DNA from: Sphingobacteriales bacterium 39-19
Lineage (GTDB): Bacteria; Bacteroidota; Bacteroidia; Chitinophagales; Chitinophagaceae
DNA: 64,000 bases
NCBI GenBank assembly: GCA_001898465.1
Contig: MKTX01000006.1
Coordinates: forward strand, 111,377 to 175,376
Direction of reading: 5' to 3'
A program made the translations under genes and the position numbers. Positions 8,382 to 20,289 of the stretch are shown piece after piece. Under the pieces are notes generated by a model. It was not told where the DNA came from. It ran no database searches and saw nothing but the letters and a program-made list of their open reading frames with translations. Each line of letters begins with the position of its first letter. Within the stretch, counting starts at the first letter, position 1.

Positions 8382-9313
8382 TATAATGAACTATTTTTAA
8401 ATTGTACTTTTTCTATTTTATGGGTTGCGGTTAATTCTTTATTTAAATTATCTAATAACCCGTTAACAAACTGTCCGCTTTGGGGCGTACTGTATTCTTT
8501 TGCCAGGTCAATATATTCATTGATGGTAACACGGGTAGGAATTGTTTCGAAAAATAAAAATTCACACACGCCCATTTGCAGCAGGATCAGGTCCAGCGCT
8601 GCAATTCGGTCTGCATCCCAGTTTTTTAATTTGGGTTTAATTAATTCTAAAGTATATTCAGATTTTTCCTGCACCGTTTGTAACAGTTTTTGGGCAAATG
8701 CTAACTTTTCGGCATCAATTATTTTATGAAAGGCACCCACGGCGGGCTTATTCAGGTAATTGCATACAAGTGTTTCCATCATTTCGGCATCATCGTCCCA
8801 ATTAATAAAATTCTCTTCTATATGTTGTGTAAAATTTTCATTGGGCAACATGAGCGACCTGAAAATAAATTGCAGAATTTGTTTCTCCGATTTTTTATCC
8901 CGGGCTTTCTCCTCAATATATTCTTTATATTCCATACTGGCCACCAGGTTTAAATATATTTTCTTTACCCCTTCGGTATCTATAACCGGTGCCAGTTTAA
9001 AATGGCTAACGGATGCTTTAAAACTGGGGTCTTCTAAAATTTTCCACAATAGTTCATTCCCGGCAAGCTTTGTGTTTACATTTAAATCGGCCTGGGATGG
9101 TAAATGTTTGCTTGCTTTATGCCGGGCATCCACTTCAGCATACCGGGCTACTTCGGTTAAAAAAAAGATGAGGTAGGTAAAAAGTTTTTTAGACTCTTCA
9201 TTTTTACGATTCAATATTGCCAGGGCTTCCCCCGGTTTTTGTTGCCCACGCATACTATCAATGGCATAAAGCGTTTGCATTACTTTTACCCTTATATTTC
9301 TCCTGCTAATCAT
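8381..9313 (-). CDS. nusB: Transcription antitermination factor NusB (long Bacteroidota form)
   Basis: NusB with NusE forms the boxA-binding antitermination complex on rRNA operons. Here the protein has 310 residues, about twice the E. coli length. The N-terminal part (MISRRNIRVKVMQTLYAIDSM) carries the RNA-binding helix. The C-terminal NusB fold (about 170-300) carries NWDADRIAALDLILLQMGVCEFL, IPTRVTINEYIDLAKEYS and GQFVNGLLDNL. The insertion between the first helix and the main fold is typical of this phylum. It is first gene of the minus-strand operon. Confidence 0.93.
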   Translation of the reverse strand: MISRRNIRVKVMQTLYAIDSMRGQQKPGEALAILNRKNEESKKLFTYLIFFLTEVARYAEVDARHKASKHLPSQADLNVNTKLAGNELLWKILEDPSFKASVSHFKLAPVIDTEGVKKIYLNLVASMEYKEYIEEKARDKKSEKQILQFIFRSLMLPNENFTQHIEENFINWDDDAEMMETLVCNYLNKPAVGAFHKIIDAEKLAFAQKLLQTVQEKSEYTLELIKPKLKNWDADRIAALDLILLQMGVCEFLFFETIPTRVTINEYIDLAKEYSTPQSGQFVNGLLDNLNKELTATHKIEKVQFKNSSL

Positions 9314-9432
9314 TTTCTGCTACAAGCTATTATTATGAGGGGGCAAATTTACAGTATTTCAAATGGTTTTATGGTGTTTATGCCTGAATTTCCCAAGAGG
9401 TGAAAAATTGTCTTAATTAATTGATTTTAAAC

Positions 9433-9457
9433 TGACAGATGGGTAAAAAATCTGTCA
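9433..9457. promoter_or_regulatory. Perfect inverted repeat upstream of groES, candidate heat-shock operator
   Basis: TGACAGAT (9433-9440) and ATCTGTCA (9450-9457) form a perfect 8-bp palindrome with a 9-base spacer, about 100 bases before the groES ATG. The spacer length equals that of the HrcA-binding CIRCE element, but the arms do not match the CIRCE sequence. Followed as RNA it could also form a hairpin in the leader. I infer an operator; no regulator gene lies next to it. Confidence 0.5.
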
Positions 9458-9555
9458 ACAATTCTTTTTATACAGATTGGTACAAAATTCGTTTAGCTTT
9501 ACCTGCCTCAAAAAAAGGCATTTTATATTTTAAATTCATCAAAAAAATAGATTTT

Positions 9556-11515
<1,960 letters not shown>

Positions 11516-11539
11516 TAATCCTTTTTGTAACGTAATATT

Positions 11540-11569
11540 AAACCCCGATGCATTTGCACCGGGGTTTTT
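11540..11569 (+). terminator. Rho-independent terminator of groESL
   Basis: An 8-bp stem, AAACCCCG (11540-11547) with CGGGGTTT (11560-11567), is followed by further T. It lies 25 bases after the groEL stop. Confidence 0.9.
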
Positions 11570-11611
11570 ATTTTTATGAAAACCTAATTTTTCAAATTAT
11601 TTTTATTCCGC

Positions 11612-12079
11612 TTATTTCATCAGTCCGCCAATAATACCAAATAACAAGGCCAGGGCTATAAAGGCAAGGTAAATAATTACAATGATTCCATAAATACGAA
11701 ATAAGATTTTTAGGTTCGAAAATCCACTGTTTAAATTGTCCTGGTCAGTATTCAATAACCCTTTTTTTGTACGGTTTCCAAACTGGTACACCAGGTAAGA
11801 AAAAACAAATGAGATAATTGCCAATACAATATAAAGAACAGTGATAAAACCAGTCCCCATCGACAGGAACGGGTTTTCTGCACCGGCATACGGGCCGGCA
11901 GATTGTTGAACTCTGCTTAAGATGCTTCCTGCAAATAAGGCAAACAAAAAGACAAAGCCACTCATAATAAAACCCAATATCCCCAGGAAACGGGCCCACA
12001 TAGCTGTTTCTTTTAAATGGGCATACGCAACGGGGTCAATGGTAAGTTCATTGTTTAATAAATTTTGGTTTTGTTCCAT
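11612..12079 (-). CDS. Small integral membrane protein, DUF5362-like
   Basis: 155 residues from the ATG at 12079 (MEQNQNLLN). The frame is open 69 bases further up, but the extra residues look like read-through. About three transmembrane segments are visible: ARFLGILGFIMSGFVFLFALF, GFITVLYIVLAIISFVFSYLV and IYGIIVIIYLAFIALALLF. The N-terminal AYAHLKETAMWARFLGI pattern recalls DUF5362 proteins common in this phylum. The function is unknown and the gene stands alone between groEL and the outer-membrane receptor gene. Confidence 0.7.
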   Translation of the reverse strand: MEQNQNLLNNELTIDPVAYAHLKETAMWARFLGILGFIMSGFVFLFALFAGSILSRVQQSAGPYAGAENPFLSMGTGFITVLYIVLAIISFVFSYLVYQFGNRTKKGLLNTDQDNLNSGFSNLKILFRIYGIIVIIYLAFIALALLFGIIGGLMK

Positions 12080-12288
12080 AATACAGCGTTTTAGGATAAA
12101 TAATATATACAATATAAGAAAAATAGAAATAATGGGCCCATTCTTCATTTTAAATAAAAAAAAGCCGGTCGCCTATAAATACAATAAATGTTTTACCATT
12201 TGTCCTGCTATTATTCCATTTAGCGGAAAGCGCTTACTTAATTGTAACAACAGCTATATGTTTGCATCCAATTTTGAAATTTACAATC

Positions 12289-14739
12289 ATGATGAAAATA
12301 TTTTTTAGTGTACTGGCATTTTGTATAGCAGTAACGGTACAAGCACAAAAAATTTCGGGAACCATTTTAAAAGAAGGAGGAGATGCTGCAGTAGCCGCTA
12401 CGATTGCCTTGCAAAGAGCTAGCGACTCAGCTACTGTAAAATATGCTACCATTAATAAGAATGGCAGTTTTACGATTGCTGAACCAACGCCGGGAAATTA
12501 CCTGGTAAAAATTTCGCATGTAGGATATGTAACAAACTACACGGCAGTAACCGCTAATGGAACCGATATTGAACTTCCTAAAATAACACTTAGCCGCCAG
12601 CCGGCAGAATTAGCATCCGTAACGGTAACCACTGTAAAACCGGTGGTAGAAGTAAAAGCAGATAAAACAATTTTAAATGTAGAAGGCACCATCAATGCAG
12701 CCGGAAACGATGGCCTTGAGTTGCTTCGCCGGGCACCCGGAGTGATGGTAGATAAGGATGATAATATTAGCGTTGCCGGTAAAAACGGGGTAAGCATTTA
12801 CATTGACGGAAAGCCATCTCCCTTATCCGGAAGCGACCTGGCCAACTACCTGAAGACCTTACAAAGTTCCCAAATGGAATCTATTGAGATTATTACCAAC
12901 CCCTCAGCAAAATATGAAGCAGCAGGTAATGCCGGTATCATTAACATTAAACTGAAAAAAAATAAAACATTTGGTACCAATGGCTCTTTGAATGCCGGCA
13001 TAAACCAGGGTACCCATACCCGTGCATTTGGCGGACTGAACCTGAACAACAGGAATAAATACATGAATATTTTCGGCAGCTATAATATTTATTCAGGCAA
13101 AAGTGAAATGGAAATGAATTCAATCAAAAACCAGTTAGACACTTTGTTTGATCAGAGAAATAAAATGTCTTTTCAAAACACATCTCATAATTTTAAAGTA
13201 GGAGCCGATTATTTTATAAATAAAAGGAGTACCCTGGGTGCAGTCGTATCAGGTAATTTCTCTGATATACAAATCAACAGCAACGGGCCTATGTATTTTA
13301 CTGAAATATCCAGCCAAAACCTGGTGCGTATTTTAGAAGCCAGTAGTATAAATAAAATGCCCCGGAACAATGTAAGCGGAAATCTGAATTACCGGAATGT
13401 ATCGGCTGCGGGCAGTGAATTGAATATAGATGCGGATTATGGTCATTATAAAATCCGTTCTAATCAAATACAACCCAATACCTACTTTCAACCCGATGGG
13501 GTTACCCAAATCAGCAAATCGGTTATCCAGTTAATAGCGCCTACGGATATTGATTTATATTCGGTAAAAGCAGATTATGAACAAAATTATAAAGGAGGAA
13601 AACTGGGTTATGGAGCCAAATCGAGTTATGTAACTACGGCAAATGATTTTCAGCAATTAGCCGAAACACATACCGGTTACATACGGGATACCGGCCGTAG
13701 CAATACTTTTGGTTACAAGGAAAATATCAATGCCCTGTATGTAAATTATAATAAGCAACTAAAAAAGGGAATCATGGTGCAAGCAGGATTGCGTGCAGAA
13801 AATACAGTTTCTAAAGGGCATTCTACCGGGTTTAAAAATGCGGGTGGTTTATGGCAGCCGTATGATTCTTCCTTTAAACGCAGTTACCTGGGCTTTTTCC
13901 CAAGCGCTGCCGTAACATTTAATAAAAACCCGATGAGCCAATATACAGTAACATACAGCCGCCGCATTGACAGGCCTGCTTACCAGGATTTAAACCCTTT
14001 TGAATTCAGGCTTAATGAATATGCTTATAGAAAAGGGAATACCACGCTAAGGCCTCAATACACCAATAGCTTTGGCCTTACCCATATTTATAAATATAAA
14101 CTCACTACAAGTATCAATTATAGTTTTGTAAAAGATATTTTTGCACAGGTTCCCGATACCATTGATAAAACGAAAGGTTTTATGACCAAAAAAAACCTGG
14201 CTACACAAAATGTATTCAGTTTAAATATCAGTTACCCATTCCAGTACAAATGGTATAGTTTCTTTACTACAATGAACAGTAGTTACTCCATGTATAAAGC
14301 CGATTTTGGTGGAGGCAACCGGAATATCGACCTAAAAGTTTTTGCGCTTACTTATTTTATGCAAAATGCATTTAAATTGGGTAAAGGATGGACAGCAGAA
14401 TTAAGCGGGCAATATTTTTCTCCATCTGTTTGGCAGGGTACCATAAAGTCCCGGGGAATGGGGTATGTAGATGCCGGGGTCCAAAAAACCGTTTTAAAGA
14501 ATAAAGGGAATTTAAAAGTAAGTATGAGTGATATTTTTAAAACCATGAAATGGGGTGGTACCAGTGATTTTGCAGGAGTGAAAAGTGAATTTACCGGCCA
14601 TGGCGAAATGCCGCAACTTAAAATAAATTTTAATTACCGCTTTGGAAACAGCCAGGTAAAAGCAGCACGCCAAAGAAAAAGTGCAGCAGAAGAAGAAAGT
14701 AAACGTACCCAGCAAAGCAGCGGTATGGGCGGGCAATAA
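12289..14739 (+). CDS. TonB-dependent-receptor-like outer-membrane beta-barrel protein
   Basis: About 816 residues. It has a signal peptide (MMKIFFSVLAFCIAVTVQAQ), a carboxypeptidase-regulatory-like domain (about 20-105; ISGTILKEGGDAAVAATIAL), a plug-like domain (LLRRAPGVMVDKDDNISVAGKNGVSIYIDGKP) and a C-terminal beta-barrel of the OMP_b-brl_3 type with a characteristic YSRRIDRPAYQDLNPF segment. The TTG at 12262 would add nine residues; the ATG at 12289 or 12292 fits the signal peptide better. No SusD partner is adjacent, so the substrate cannot be inferred. Confidence 0.88.
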   Translation: MMKIFFSVLAFCIAVTVQAQKISGTILKEGGDAAVAATIALQRASDSATVKYATINKNGSFTIAEPTPGNYLVKISHVGYVTNYTAVTANGTDIELPKITLSRQPAELASVTVTTVKPVVEVKADKTILNVEGTINAAGNDGLELLRRAPGVMVDKDDNISVAGKNGVSIYIDGKPSPLSGSDLANYLKTLQSSQMESIEIITNPSAKYEAAGNAGIINIKLKKNKTFGTNGSLNAGINQGTHTRAFGGLNLNNRNKYMNIFGSYNIYSGKSEMEMNSIKNQLDTLFDQRNKMSFQNTSHNFKVGADYFINKRSTLGAVVSGNFSDIQINSNGPMYFTEISSQNLVRILEASSINKMPRNNVSGNLNYRNVSAAGSELNIDADYGHYKIRSNQIQPNTYFQPDGVTQISKSVIQLIAPTDIDLYSVKADYEQNYKGGKLGYGAKSSYVTTANDFQQLAETHTGYIRDTGRSNTFGYKENINALYVNYNKQLKKGIMVQAGLRAENTVSKGHSTGFKNAGGLWQPYDSSFKRSYLGFFPSAAVTFNKNPMSQYTVTYSRRIDRPAYQDLNPFEFRLNEYAYRKGNTTLRPQYTNSFGLTHIYKYKLTTSINYSFVKDIFAQVPDTIDKTKGFMTKKNLATQNVFSLNISYPFQYKWYSFFTTMNSSYSMYKADFGGGNRNIDLKVFALTYFMQNAFKLGKGWTAELSGQYFSPSVWQGTIKSRGMGYVDAGVQKTVLKNKGNLKVSMSDIFKTMKWGGTSDFAGVKSEFTGHGEMPQLKINFNYRFGNSQVKAARQRKSAAEEESKRTQQSSGMGGQ

Positions 14740-14762
14740 ATTGAATAAAGGATATAAAAGAC

Positions 14763-14790
14763 AAGCTATCCATCTTTGGGTAGCTTTTTT
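14763..14790 (+). terminator. Rho-independent terminator of the receptor gene
   Basis: A 9-bp stem (63-71 with 78-86 of 14700, one wobble) runs into a T stretch 24 bases after the receptor stop codon. Confidence 0.85.
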
Positions 14791-14846
14791 GTTTTCTATA
14801 CCTCAATAAATTTTTCGTTCTGCTACTTTCTATAGAAATTCGCAGC

Positions 14847-15437
14847 ATGACGCCAGAAAGAAATAAACGGCTAACTGCCGTATTGGAAAAAAGACAAGCG
14901 AATCTCACCGTAGTTTTAGAAAATATTACCGACCCCCATAATATTTCTGCCATCATGCGTACATGCGATGCAGTGGGCATCCAGGAAATATTTATTCTCA
15001 ACAACAAAATTCCACGGCATAAAAAATGGGGCGCTAAAAGCTCATCCAGTGCCGCTAAATGGCTTACCATTCACCAGTATGAAGATGCCCAAACCTGTTT
15101 CAGCGACATCCGCAAAAAATACAATAAAATTTTTACTACTCATTTAAGTAACGATGCGGTAAGTATTTATGATATTTATTTTGATGAAAGCGTGGCCTTG
15201 GTGTTTGGAAATGAGCATAGTGGTGTAAGTGAAGAAATGGTAGCCATGGCCGATGGTAATTTTTTAATTCCGCAAGTAGGCATTATTAAATCTTTAAATG
15301 TATCTGTAGCATGTGCTGTATGTATTTATGAAGCGTACCGACAAAAAGAAAAAGCAGGCCATTATCAAAAACCTTCACTGCCACCAGCCCAAATGGCGGA
15401 ACTCCGTACACAATGGGGCTTTTATGATGAAAGCTAA
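14847..15437 (+). CDS. SpoU/TrmH-family RNA 2'-O-methyltransferase
   Basis: 196 residues of the SPOUT class. Motif 1 is NITDPHNISAIMRTCDAVGI, motif 2 LVFGNEHSGVSEEM, and motif 3 IPQVGIIKSLNVSVACAVC, which form the knotted SAM-binding site. The short length, the N-terminal RLTAVLEKRQANLTVVLENI and the C-terminal helical extension resemble tRNA (Gm18) methyltransferase TrmH. The exact RNA target is inferred from this resemblance. Confidence 0.88.
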   Translation: MTPERNKRLTAVLEKRQANLTVVLENITDPHNISAIMRTCDAVGIQEIFILNNKIPRHKKWGAKSSSSAAKWLTIHQYEDAQTCFSDIRKKYNKIFTTHLSNDAVSIYDIYFDESVALVFGNEHSGVSEEMVAMADGNFLIPQVGIIKSLNVSVACAVCIYEAYRQKEKAGHYQKPSLPPAQMAELRTQWGFYDES

Positions 15438-15512
15438 AAAGATTTTTTTAAATAGCACAGGTAAAAGTATTTAACAGGAATGAAATATCTTTAAGCATCC
15501 AAAAATAATGGT

Positions 15513-18488
15513 ATGCTTAAGATCAGTATCTTCCTCCTGTTGTGTTGCCCATTATGGGTATTTGCCCAAAAGAAAGCGTTAACGCATGCCGTATATGATG
15601 GCTGGAAATCGGCAGGGGAGCGTAAGATTAGTGATAATGGAAATTATATTTTGTATGCCATTAATGAGCAGGAAGGAGATGGCCGGTTATTCATCCGGGG
15701 CCTGTACCAGGCAGATTCAATGATTATAGAAAATGGCTATAATGCCATATTTACACCCGATGGGCGCTATGTAATAAGTAAGATAAAACCCCCTTTTGCA
15801 GATACCCGGCAGGCAAAAATAAAAAAGAAAAAGCCCGATGAAATGCCAAAAGATTCGCTTGCTATCATCGTCACCGGAACCGACAGCATCTTAAAAATTA
15901 GCCGGGTACAATCATATAAGATCCCCGAAAAATCAAGTGAATGGCTGGCTTATCAAATGGAAAAACCGCTACGGGATACATCCAGAAAAGAAGCCAAACC
16001 CGATTCCCTGAAAAAGCAAGTAAATGCATGGGCAAGCCTGGCAGACTCAGTAATACGCCGTTCTTTAAATAACATAAAAGGAAAAATTAAAAAAGAACAA
16101 GTATTGGCCGCAGCAGAGAAAGCAGCTAAAATAATTGAAAAAAAGGCAGCAGATGATGCTACCCGGGATGCGGGTGATGAGGCATCCCCCGGCTCTCCTT
16201 CGAATGAAGGAAACGAGCTGGTTTTAAGGAACCTGGTTACTGGAAAAGAAAACAGATTCCCGGCAGTAGCCTCTTATCTTTTTGATGGCTATGGTACTGT
16301 TTTATTAATAGAAACCAGCCCCGATAAAAAAGATAGCACCAGTAAAGCCTGTATCATTTTACATCATTTACAAACCGGTATTGCCGATACCCTATTGAAG
16401 GGATTTCATGATGCAGCCTCCTTTCGTTTTGATGAAGGAGGCGCCCAGCTTGCATTTACAGCAGAATCAGACAGTAGTGATAAAGCGCTTCAAAAATTTT
16501 ATAAACTGTGGTATTATAAATTGGGAGATGATACGGCCCGTATTATCGCCGATAAAAATACCGTGGGCATGATGGTGGGTATGGGCATTAGCGAAAATGC
16601 AAAAATTAATTTTAGTAAAGATGGTAAAAAATTATTTTTCGGTATCGCTCCCCTGCAACCGTTAAAAGATACCAGCTTGGTTGACTTTGAACTCGCCCGG
16701 CTGGATATTTGGAATTATAAAGATGATTACCTGCAACCCCAGCAATTAAAACAACTCAATGCAGAATCAAAACGGAGTTACCTGGCGGTAATGAATTTGC
16801 CAAAAACAGGTGTAGTGCTGTTGGGAGATATAGATGCAGAAAATTGCAGCCTGGTAAATGAAGGTGATGCCGATTGGGTGCTGGCTCAAACCAGTAGTGG
16901 CAACAGGCAGTCCCTGCAATGGGAAGGCAGGCCCCGCTGGACGATTTACATGATCAACACCCGGGATGGCGGGCGTACACTCATCAAAAAAAATAATCTT
17001 TCAGCAGCTTCTGCATCACCAGGCGGAAAATTTGTTTATTGGTACGATCCTCAGGAAAAAAATTATTTTACTTATAATGTACAAACCGGAAGTTTAAAAA
17101 ATATCAGCGCTAAAATATCGGTACCCTTGTATAATACTGAATTTGATATGCCGGATTACCCGAATGCCGCCGGTTTTACCGGTTGGATGCAAAATGATAG
17201 CCTGGTATTGATTAATGATGAATATGATATATGGGCTTTAGATCCCAATGCCAGGCAGGCCCCTGTCAATATCACGGCAGGAAACGGCCGAAAGAATAAA
17301 TGGGTATATGAAGCCTACCATTTTGATAGTGAGCAACGGTATTTTAAAATGGGCGATACGCTTTGGCTTAGTCATTTTAATAAAATAAATAAAGAGGCAG
17401 GTTTTAGTATGAAAGTACTGGGCTCAGCGGTTTCTCCACAATCCTTTGGCAGTGCCCCGTACAGCTATCCTTCGGTGGTAAAGGCAAAAGATGCCCAAAT
17501 GTTTTTAGTTCAGCAAAGCCATATTAGCGCCAGTGAAATATATGCCGGTAACTCATTTCATCATTTAAAACAAATGACACATATAGCCGATCAGCAAAAA
17601 AAATATAACTGGCTTACGGCAGAGTTAATCCATTGGAAAATGTTTGATGGTAAAATGAGTGAAGGAATTTTATATAAACCCGAAAATTTTGACCCGCATA
17701 AAAAATACCCCATCGTATTTTATTTCTATGAAAAAAATGCCGATGGATTGTATGCATACAAAACGCCGGCACCCAGCGCATCCATCATCAATATTCCATA
17801 TTTTGTAAGCAATGGTTATTTGGTTTTTGATCCGAATATTTATTACAAAACCGGGGAACCGGGCGCCAGCGCTTATAATAGCGTAGTGAGTGCAGCTAAA
17901 TACCTGTCTCAATTTCCATATGTTGATTCCGCTAAAATGGGCATACAAGGCCAAAGCTGGGGTGGCTACCAGGTAGCTTACTTAATTACCCGTACCCCTA
18001 TTTTTAAAGCCGCCGGGGCAGGAGCGCCAGTAGCCAATATGACGAGCGCTTATGGGGGTATTCGCTGGGGTAGCGGCATTAACCGGCAGTTTCAATATGA
18101 AAAAACACAAAGCCGGTTGGGCGCTACCTTGTGGCAACGACAAGACCTTTACATCAAAAATTCACCCTTATTTTTTGTAAATAAAATTAAAACACCCGTT
18201 CTTATTATGGCAAATGACCAGGACGGGTCGGTTCCCTGGTACCAGGGCATCGAGTTCTTCACGGCTTTAAAAAGATTGGGAAAACCCTCCTGGCTGCTGC
18301 AATACAATGGCGAAGATCATAACCTTGTAGAAAGAAGGAACCGGAAAGATCTGTCCATAAGGCTTAGCCAGTTTTTTGATCATTACTTAAAAGGCGCCAA
18401 AGCTCCTTATTGGATGACAAGAGGCGTGCCTGCCACAGAAAAGAACCGTGACTGGGGTTTGGAACTTGATAACGCCGAAGCGAATTAA
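15513..18488 (+). CDS. Secreted prolyl-oligopeptidase-family (S9) serine peptidase
   Basis: 991 residues with a signal peptide (MLKISIFLLLCCPLWVFAQ). A long beta-propeller-like N-terminal part includes a charged insertion around residues 170-235. A C-terminal alpha/beta-hydrolase domain follows. The nucleophile is Ser815 in GQSWGGYQ, with the acid in NDQDGSVPW and the catalytic His in GEDHNLVERRN. This matches dipeptidyl-peptidase IV/acylaminoacyl-peptidase-like enzymes, presumably acting in the periplasm on peptides. The substrate is not predictable. Confidence 0.92.
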   Translation: MLKISIFLLLCCPLWVFAQKKALTHAVYDGWKSAGERKISDNGNYILYAINEQEGDGRLFIRGLYQADSMIIENGYNAIFTPDGRYVISKIKPPFADTRQAKIKKKKPDEMPKDSLAIIVTGTDSILKISRVQSYKIPEKSSEWLAYQMEKPLRDTSRKEAKPDSLKKQVNAWASLADSVIRRSLNNIKGKIKKEQVLAAAEKAAKIIEKKAADDATRDAGDEASPGSPSNEGNELVLRNLVTGKENRFPAVASYLFDGYGTVLLIETSPDKKDSTSKACIILHHLQTGIADTLLKGFHDAASFRFDEGGAQLAFTAESDSSDKALQKFYKLWYYKLGDDTARIIADKNTVGMMVGMGISENAKINFSKDGKKLFFGIAPLQPLKDTSLVDFELARLDIWNYKDDYLQPQQLKQLNAESKRSYLAVMNLPKTGVVLLGDIDAENCSLVNEGDADWVLAQTSSGNRQSLQWEGRPRWTIYMINTRDGGRTLIKKNNLSAASASPGGKFVYWYDPQEKNYFTYNVQTGSLKNISAKISVPLYNTEFDMPDYPNAAGFTGWMQNDSLVLINDEYDIWALDPNARQAPVNITAGNGRKNKWVYEAYHFDSEQRYFKMGDTLWLSHFNKINKEAGFSMKVLGSAVSPQSFGSAPYSYPSVVKAKDAQMFLVQQSHISASEIYAGNSFHHLKQMTHIADQQKKYNWLTAELIHWKMFDGKMSEGILYKPENFDPHKKYPIVFYFYEKNADGLYAYKTPAPSASIINIPYFVSNGYLVFDPNIYYKTGEPGASAYNSVVSAAKYLSQFPYVDSAKMGIQGQSWGGYQVAYLITRTPIFKAAGAGAPVANMTSAYGGIRWGSGINRQFQYEKTQSRLGATLWQRQDLYIKNSPLFFVNKIKTPVLIMANDQDGSVPWYQGIEFFTALKRLGKPSWLLQYNGEDHNLVERRNRKDLSIRLSQFFDHYLKGAKAPYWMTRGVPATEKNRDWGLELDNAEAN

Positions 18489-18506
18489 GAAAAAATTTAT
18501 CTGGGC

Positions 18507-19292
18507 TTATTTCTTTTTAAAAACAAGCAAACTATCATCTAAGAGGTACAGGTAAAGTTTATCTTCTTTAAAATAATAACTGGCAACCTTACCCGATACG
18601 TTTTCTTGTATTATTTTCTCAAATGCAACATTATTTTTTTCGCAATATACTTTTGTTTGGTACAGGTTTCCAAAGCTTATCCTGTTTCCTTCAATGGTAA
18701 TACGGCCGCCAAAGTTGTTACAACCATCATGGCCGCTGATGATGCCTTTTTGAATATCAATCTTCATTTCGGGAAGACCCTTTGTGAACATCTTTTTTAT
18801 TTGTTCTAAGCCTTTTACATTCTCTAAAATCCAGGTATTATTAAGCAGGGGATGGTATAAATATTTTCCACAACCTGTATAAGTTTTCCCGGCCAGGTTT
18901 ACTTGTACAAGGCGGGTTTGTGTAAGAAAATTACTATTTGGGCAATTGCTGCTATCAATGGTAATGATCATATCGCCAATTTTAGTAAATAATGTAAACC
19001 GGGTTTGAAGGTTTGTTTTTTTAGCAGCTGTAGCATATACACTCATTTGAATGCCATCGGCGGTGCTGAATAAAAAATATTTATCAAAATCCATATCTAA
19101 TTGCCAGGGGGCGGGGTTGTTACCGTTAGCCGTGAAATCAATACCCGTATTGAGTTTGGTTTGCAGGCTGTCGCTTAATTTAAGATCAAACTGCTGCCTG
19201 GCCAGCACCGTTTCCGGGGCATACCGGGTACTGCGGCAGGCTGAAACAGTGAATAATGCGATGCAGCAGGATATGAGGATATAAATTTTCAT
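18507..19292 (-). CDS. META-domain lipoprotein
   Basis: 261 residues with a lipoprotein signal (IALFTVSAC, Cys at about 19). The C-terminal half is a META (HslJ-like) domain: NTWILENVKG, GIISGHDGCNNFGGRI and the closing YLYLLDDSLLVFKKK. The N-terminal half has no recognised family. HslJ-type domains are linked to envelope stress, but the role here is unknown. It converges with the S9 peptidase gene (18 bases between stops). Confidence 0.8.
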   Translation of the reverse strand: MKIYILISCCIALFTVSACRSTRYAPETVLARQQFDLKLSDSLQTKLNTGIDFTANGNNPAPWQLDMDFDKYFLFSTADGIQMSVYATAAKKTNLQTRFTLFTKIGDMIITIDSSNCPNSNFLTQTRLVQVNLAGKTYTGCGKYLYHPLLNNTWILENVKGLEQIKKMFTKGLPEMKIDIQKGIISGHDGCNNFGGRITIEGNRISFGNLYQTKVYCEKNNVAFEKIIQENVSGKVASYYFKEDKLYLYLLDDSLLVFKKK

Positions 19293-19425
19293 TCCATGAA
19301 TTTACAACTGTAAGTTAGAGAATTACCCGCTTCAACCAAAAGACAGGGCTGTGCAGAATCACTTGCTAATGTTTCAGGCAAACTTTTTATCTTCGGGTTA
19401 TGCAACATAATAAAATTAAATAAGC

Positions 19426-20247
19426 ATGAAAAGGATTACAGGATTTTCGGTTTGGATTGTCGTATTGATCTTATCAACAGCAGCCTGCAAAGAATCAAAA
19501 ATGATAGGTACCGGTAATACAGCCACCTTACCTGCCAATATCAGCCTGAATGGAAAATTGTTTACCAGTTTATTTCAGCAAAAAGCAGCCGAGTACCGGG
19601 CTTTGTGTTTACAAGGATATAATATTGCCCGATACCGGATAGAAAATTATAAACCCAAAACAAATAAAAAATTAGCCATCATCACAGATATTGATGAAAC
19701 GCTTTTAGATAACAGCCCCTATGCGGTACACCAGGCCTACCTGGGTAAAGAATTTGAATCGGCATCCTGGTATAACTGGACGAGTATGGCTATGGCAGAT
19801 ACCATGCCCGGTGCCGGTGCATTCCTGCATTTTTGTGCTTCTAAAAATGTGGAAGTATTTTATGTAACCAACCGGGATGAAAAAGAAAGAGAAAACACGA
19901 TCCTGAATTTAAAGAAATTGGGCTTGCCTTATGCCGATGGTACACATATGCTTACCAGGCAAACCACTTCAACCAAGGAACCGCGGCGCCAATATGTAAT
20001 GAAGGATCATGAAGTGATATTGCTGATGGGCGATAACCTGGCTGATTTTTCAGCTTTGTTCGAAAAAAAGAATATGGAAGACAGGAGCCGTCAGGTAAAT
20101 AGTTTTTCTGCAGAATTTGGTGACCGCTTTATTGTATTTCCCAATTCAAATTATGGCGATTGGGAAGGCAGCCTGTATAATTATAAATATAATTTAAGCC
20201 AGGCTCAAAAAGATTCGGTTATGAAATCCGTTTTAAAAAGTTATTAA
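19426..20247 (+). CDS. Outer-membrane lipoprotein e(P4)-type acid phosphatase/5'-nucleotidase
   Basis: 273-residue HAD-superfamily phosphatase of the e(P4) class. A lipoprotein signal ends LSTAAC. HAD motif I is AIITDIDETLLDNS, motif II lies in FYVTNRDEKERENT, and motif IV is in LLMGDNLADFS. Family members hydrolyse nucleoside monophosphates at the surface for nucleoside scavenging. A SAM-like NAD-salvage role is known in Haemophilus but not testable here. The amino-acid permease follows after 42 bases, possibly in the same transcript. Confidence 0.9.
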   Translation: MKRITGFSVWIVVLILSTAACKESKMIGTGNTATLPANISLNGKLFTSLFQQKAAEYRALCLQGYNIARYRIENYKPKTNKKLAIITDIDETLLDNSPYAVHQAYLGKEFESASWYNWTSMAMADTMPGAGAFLHFCASKNVEVFYVTNRDEKERENTILNLKKLGLPYADGTHMLTRQTTSTKEPRRQYVMKDHEVILLMGDNLADFSALFEKKNMEDRSRQVNSFSAEFGDRFIVFPNSNYGDWEGSLYNYKYNLSQAQKDSVMKSVLKSY

Positions 20248-20289
20248 CTGAATTTAATACGCCATTGTTTATAAAATCAAATCAACTGT

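Noticed and set aside
9433..9457. CIRCE element (HrcA site) before groES
   Set aside because: Spacing is right but neither arm matches TTAGCACTC/GAGTGCTAA, so I call it only a candidate operator.
9439..9555. Longer GroES start
   Set aside because: The 39 extra residues include the inverted repeat region and are not GroES-like; all GroES proteins begin near MAKKL or equivalent.
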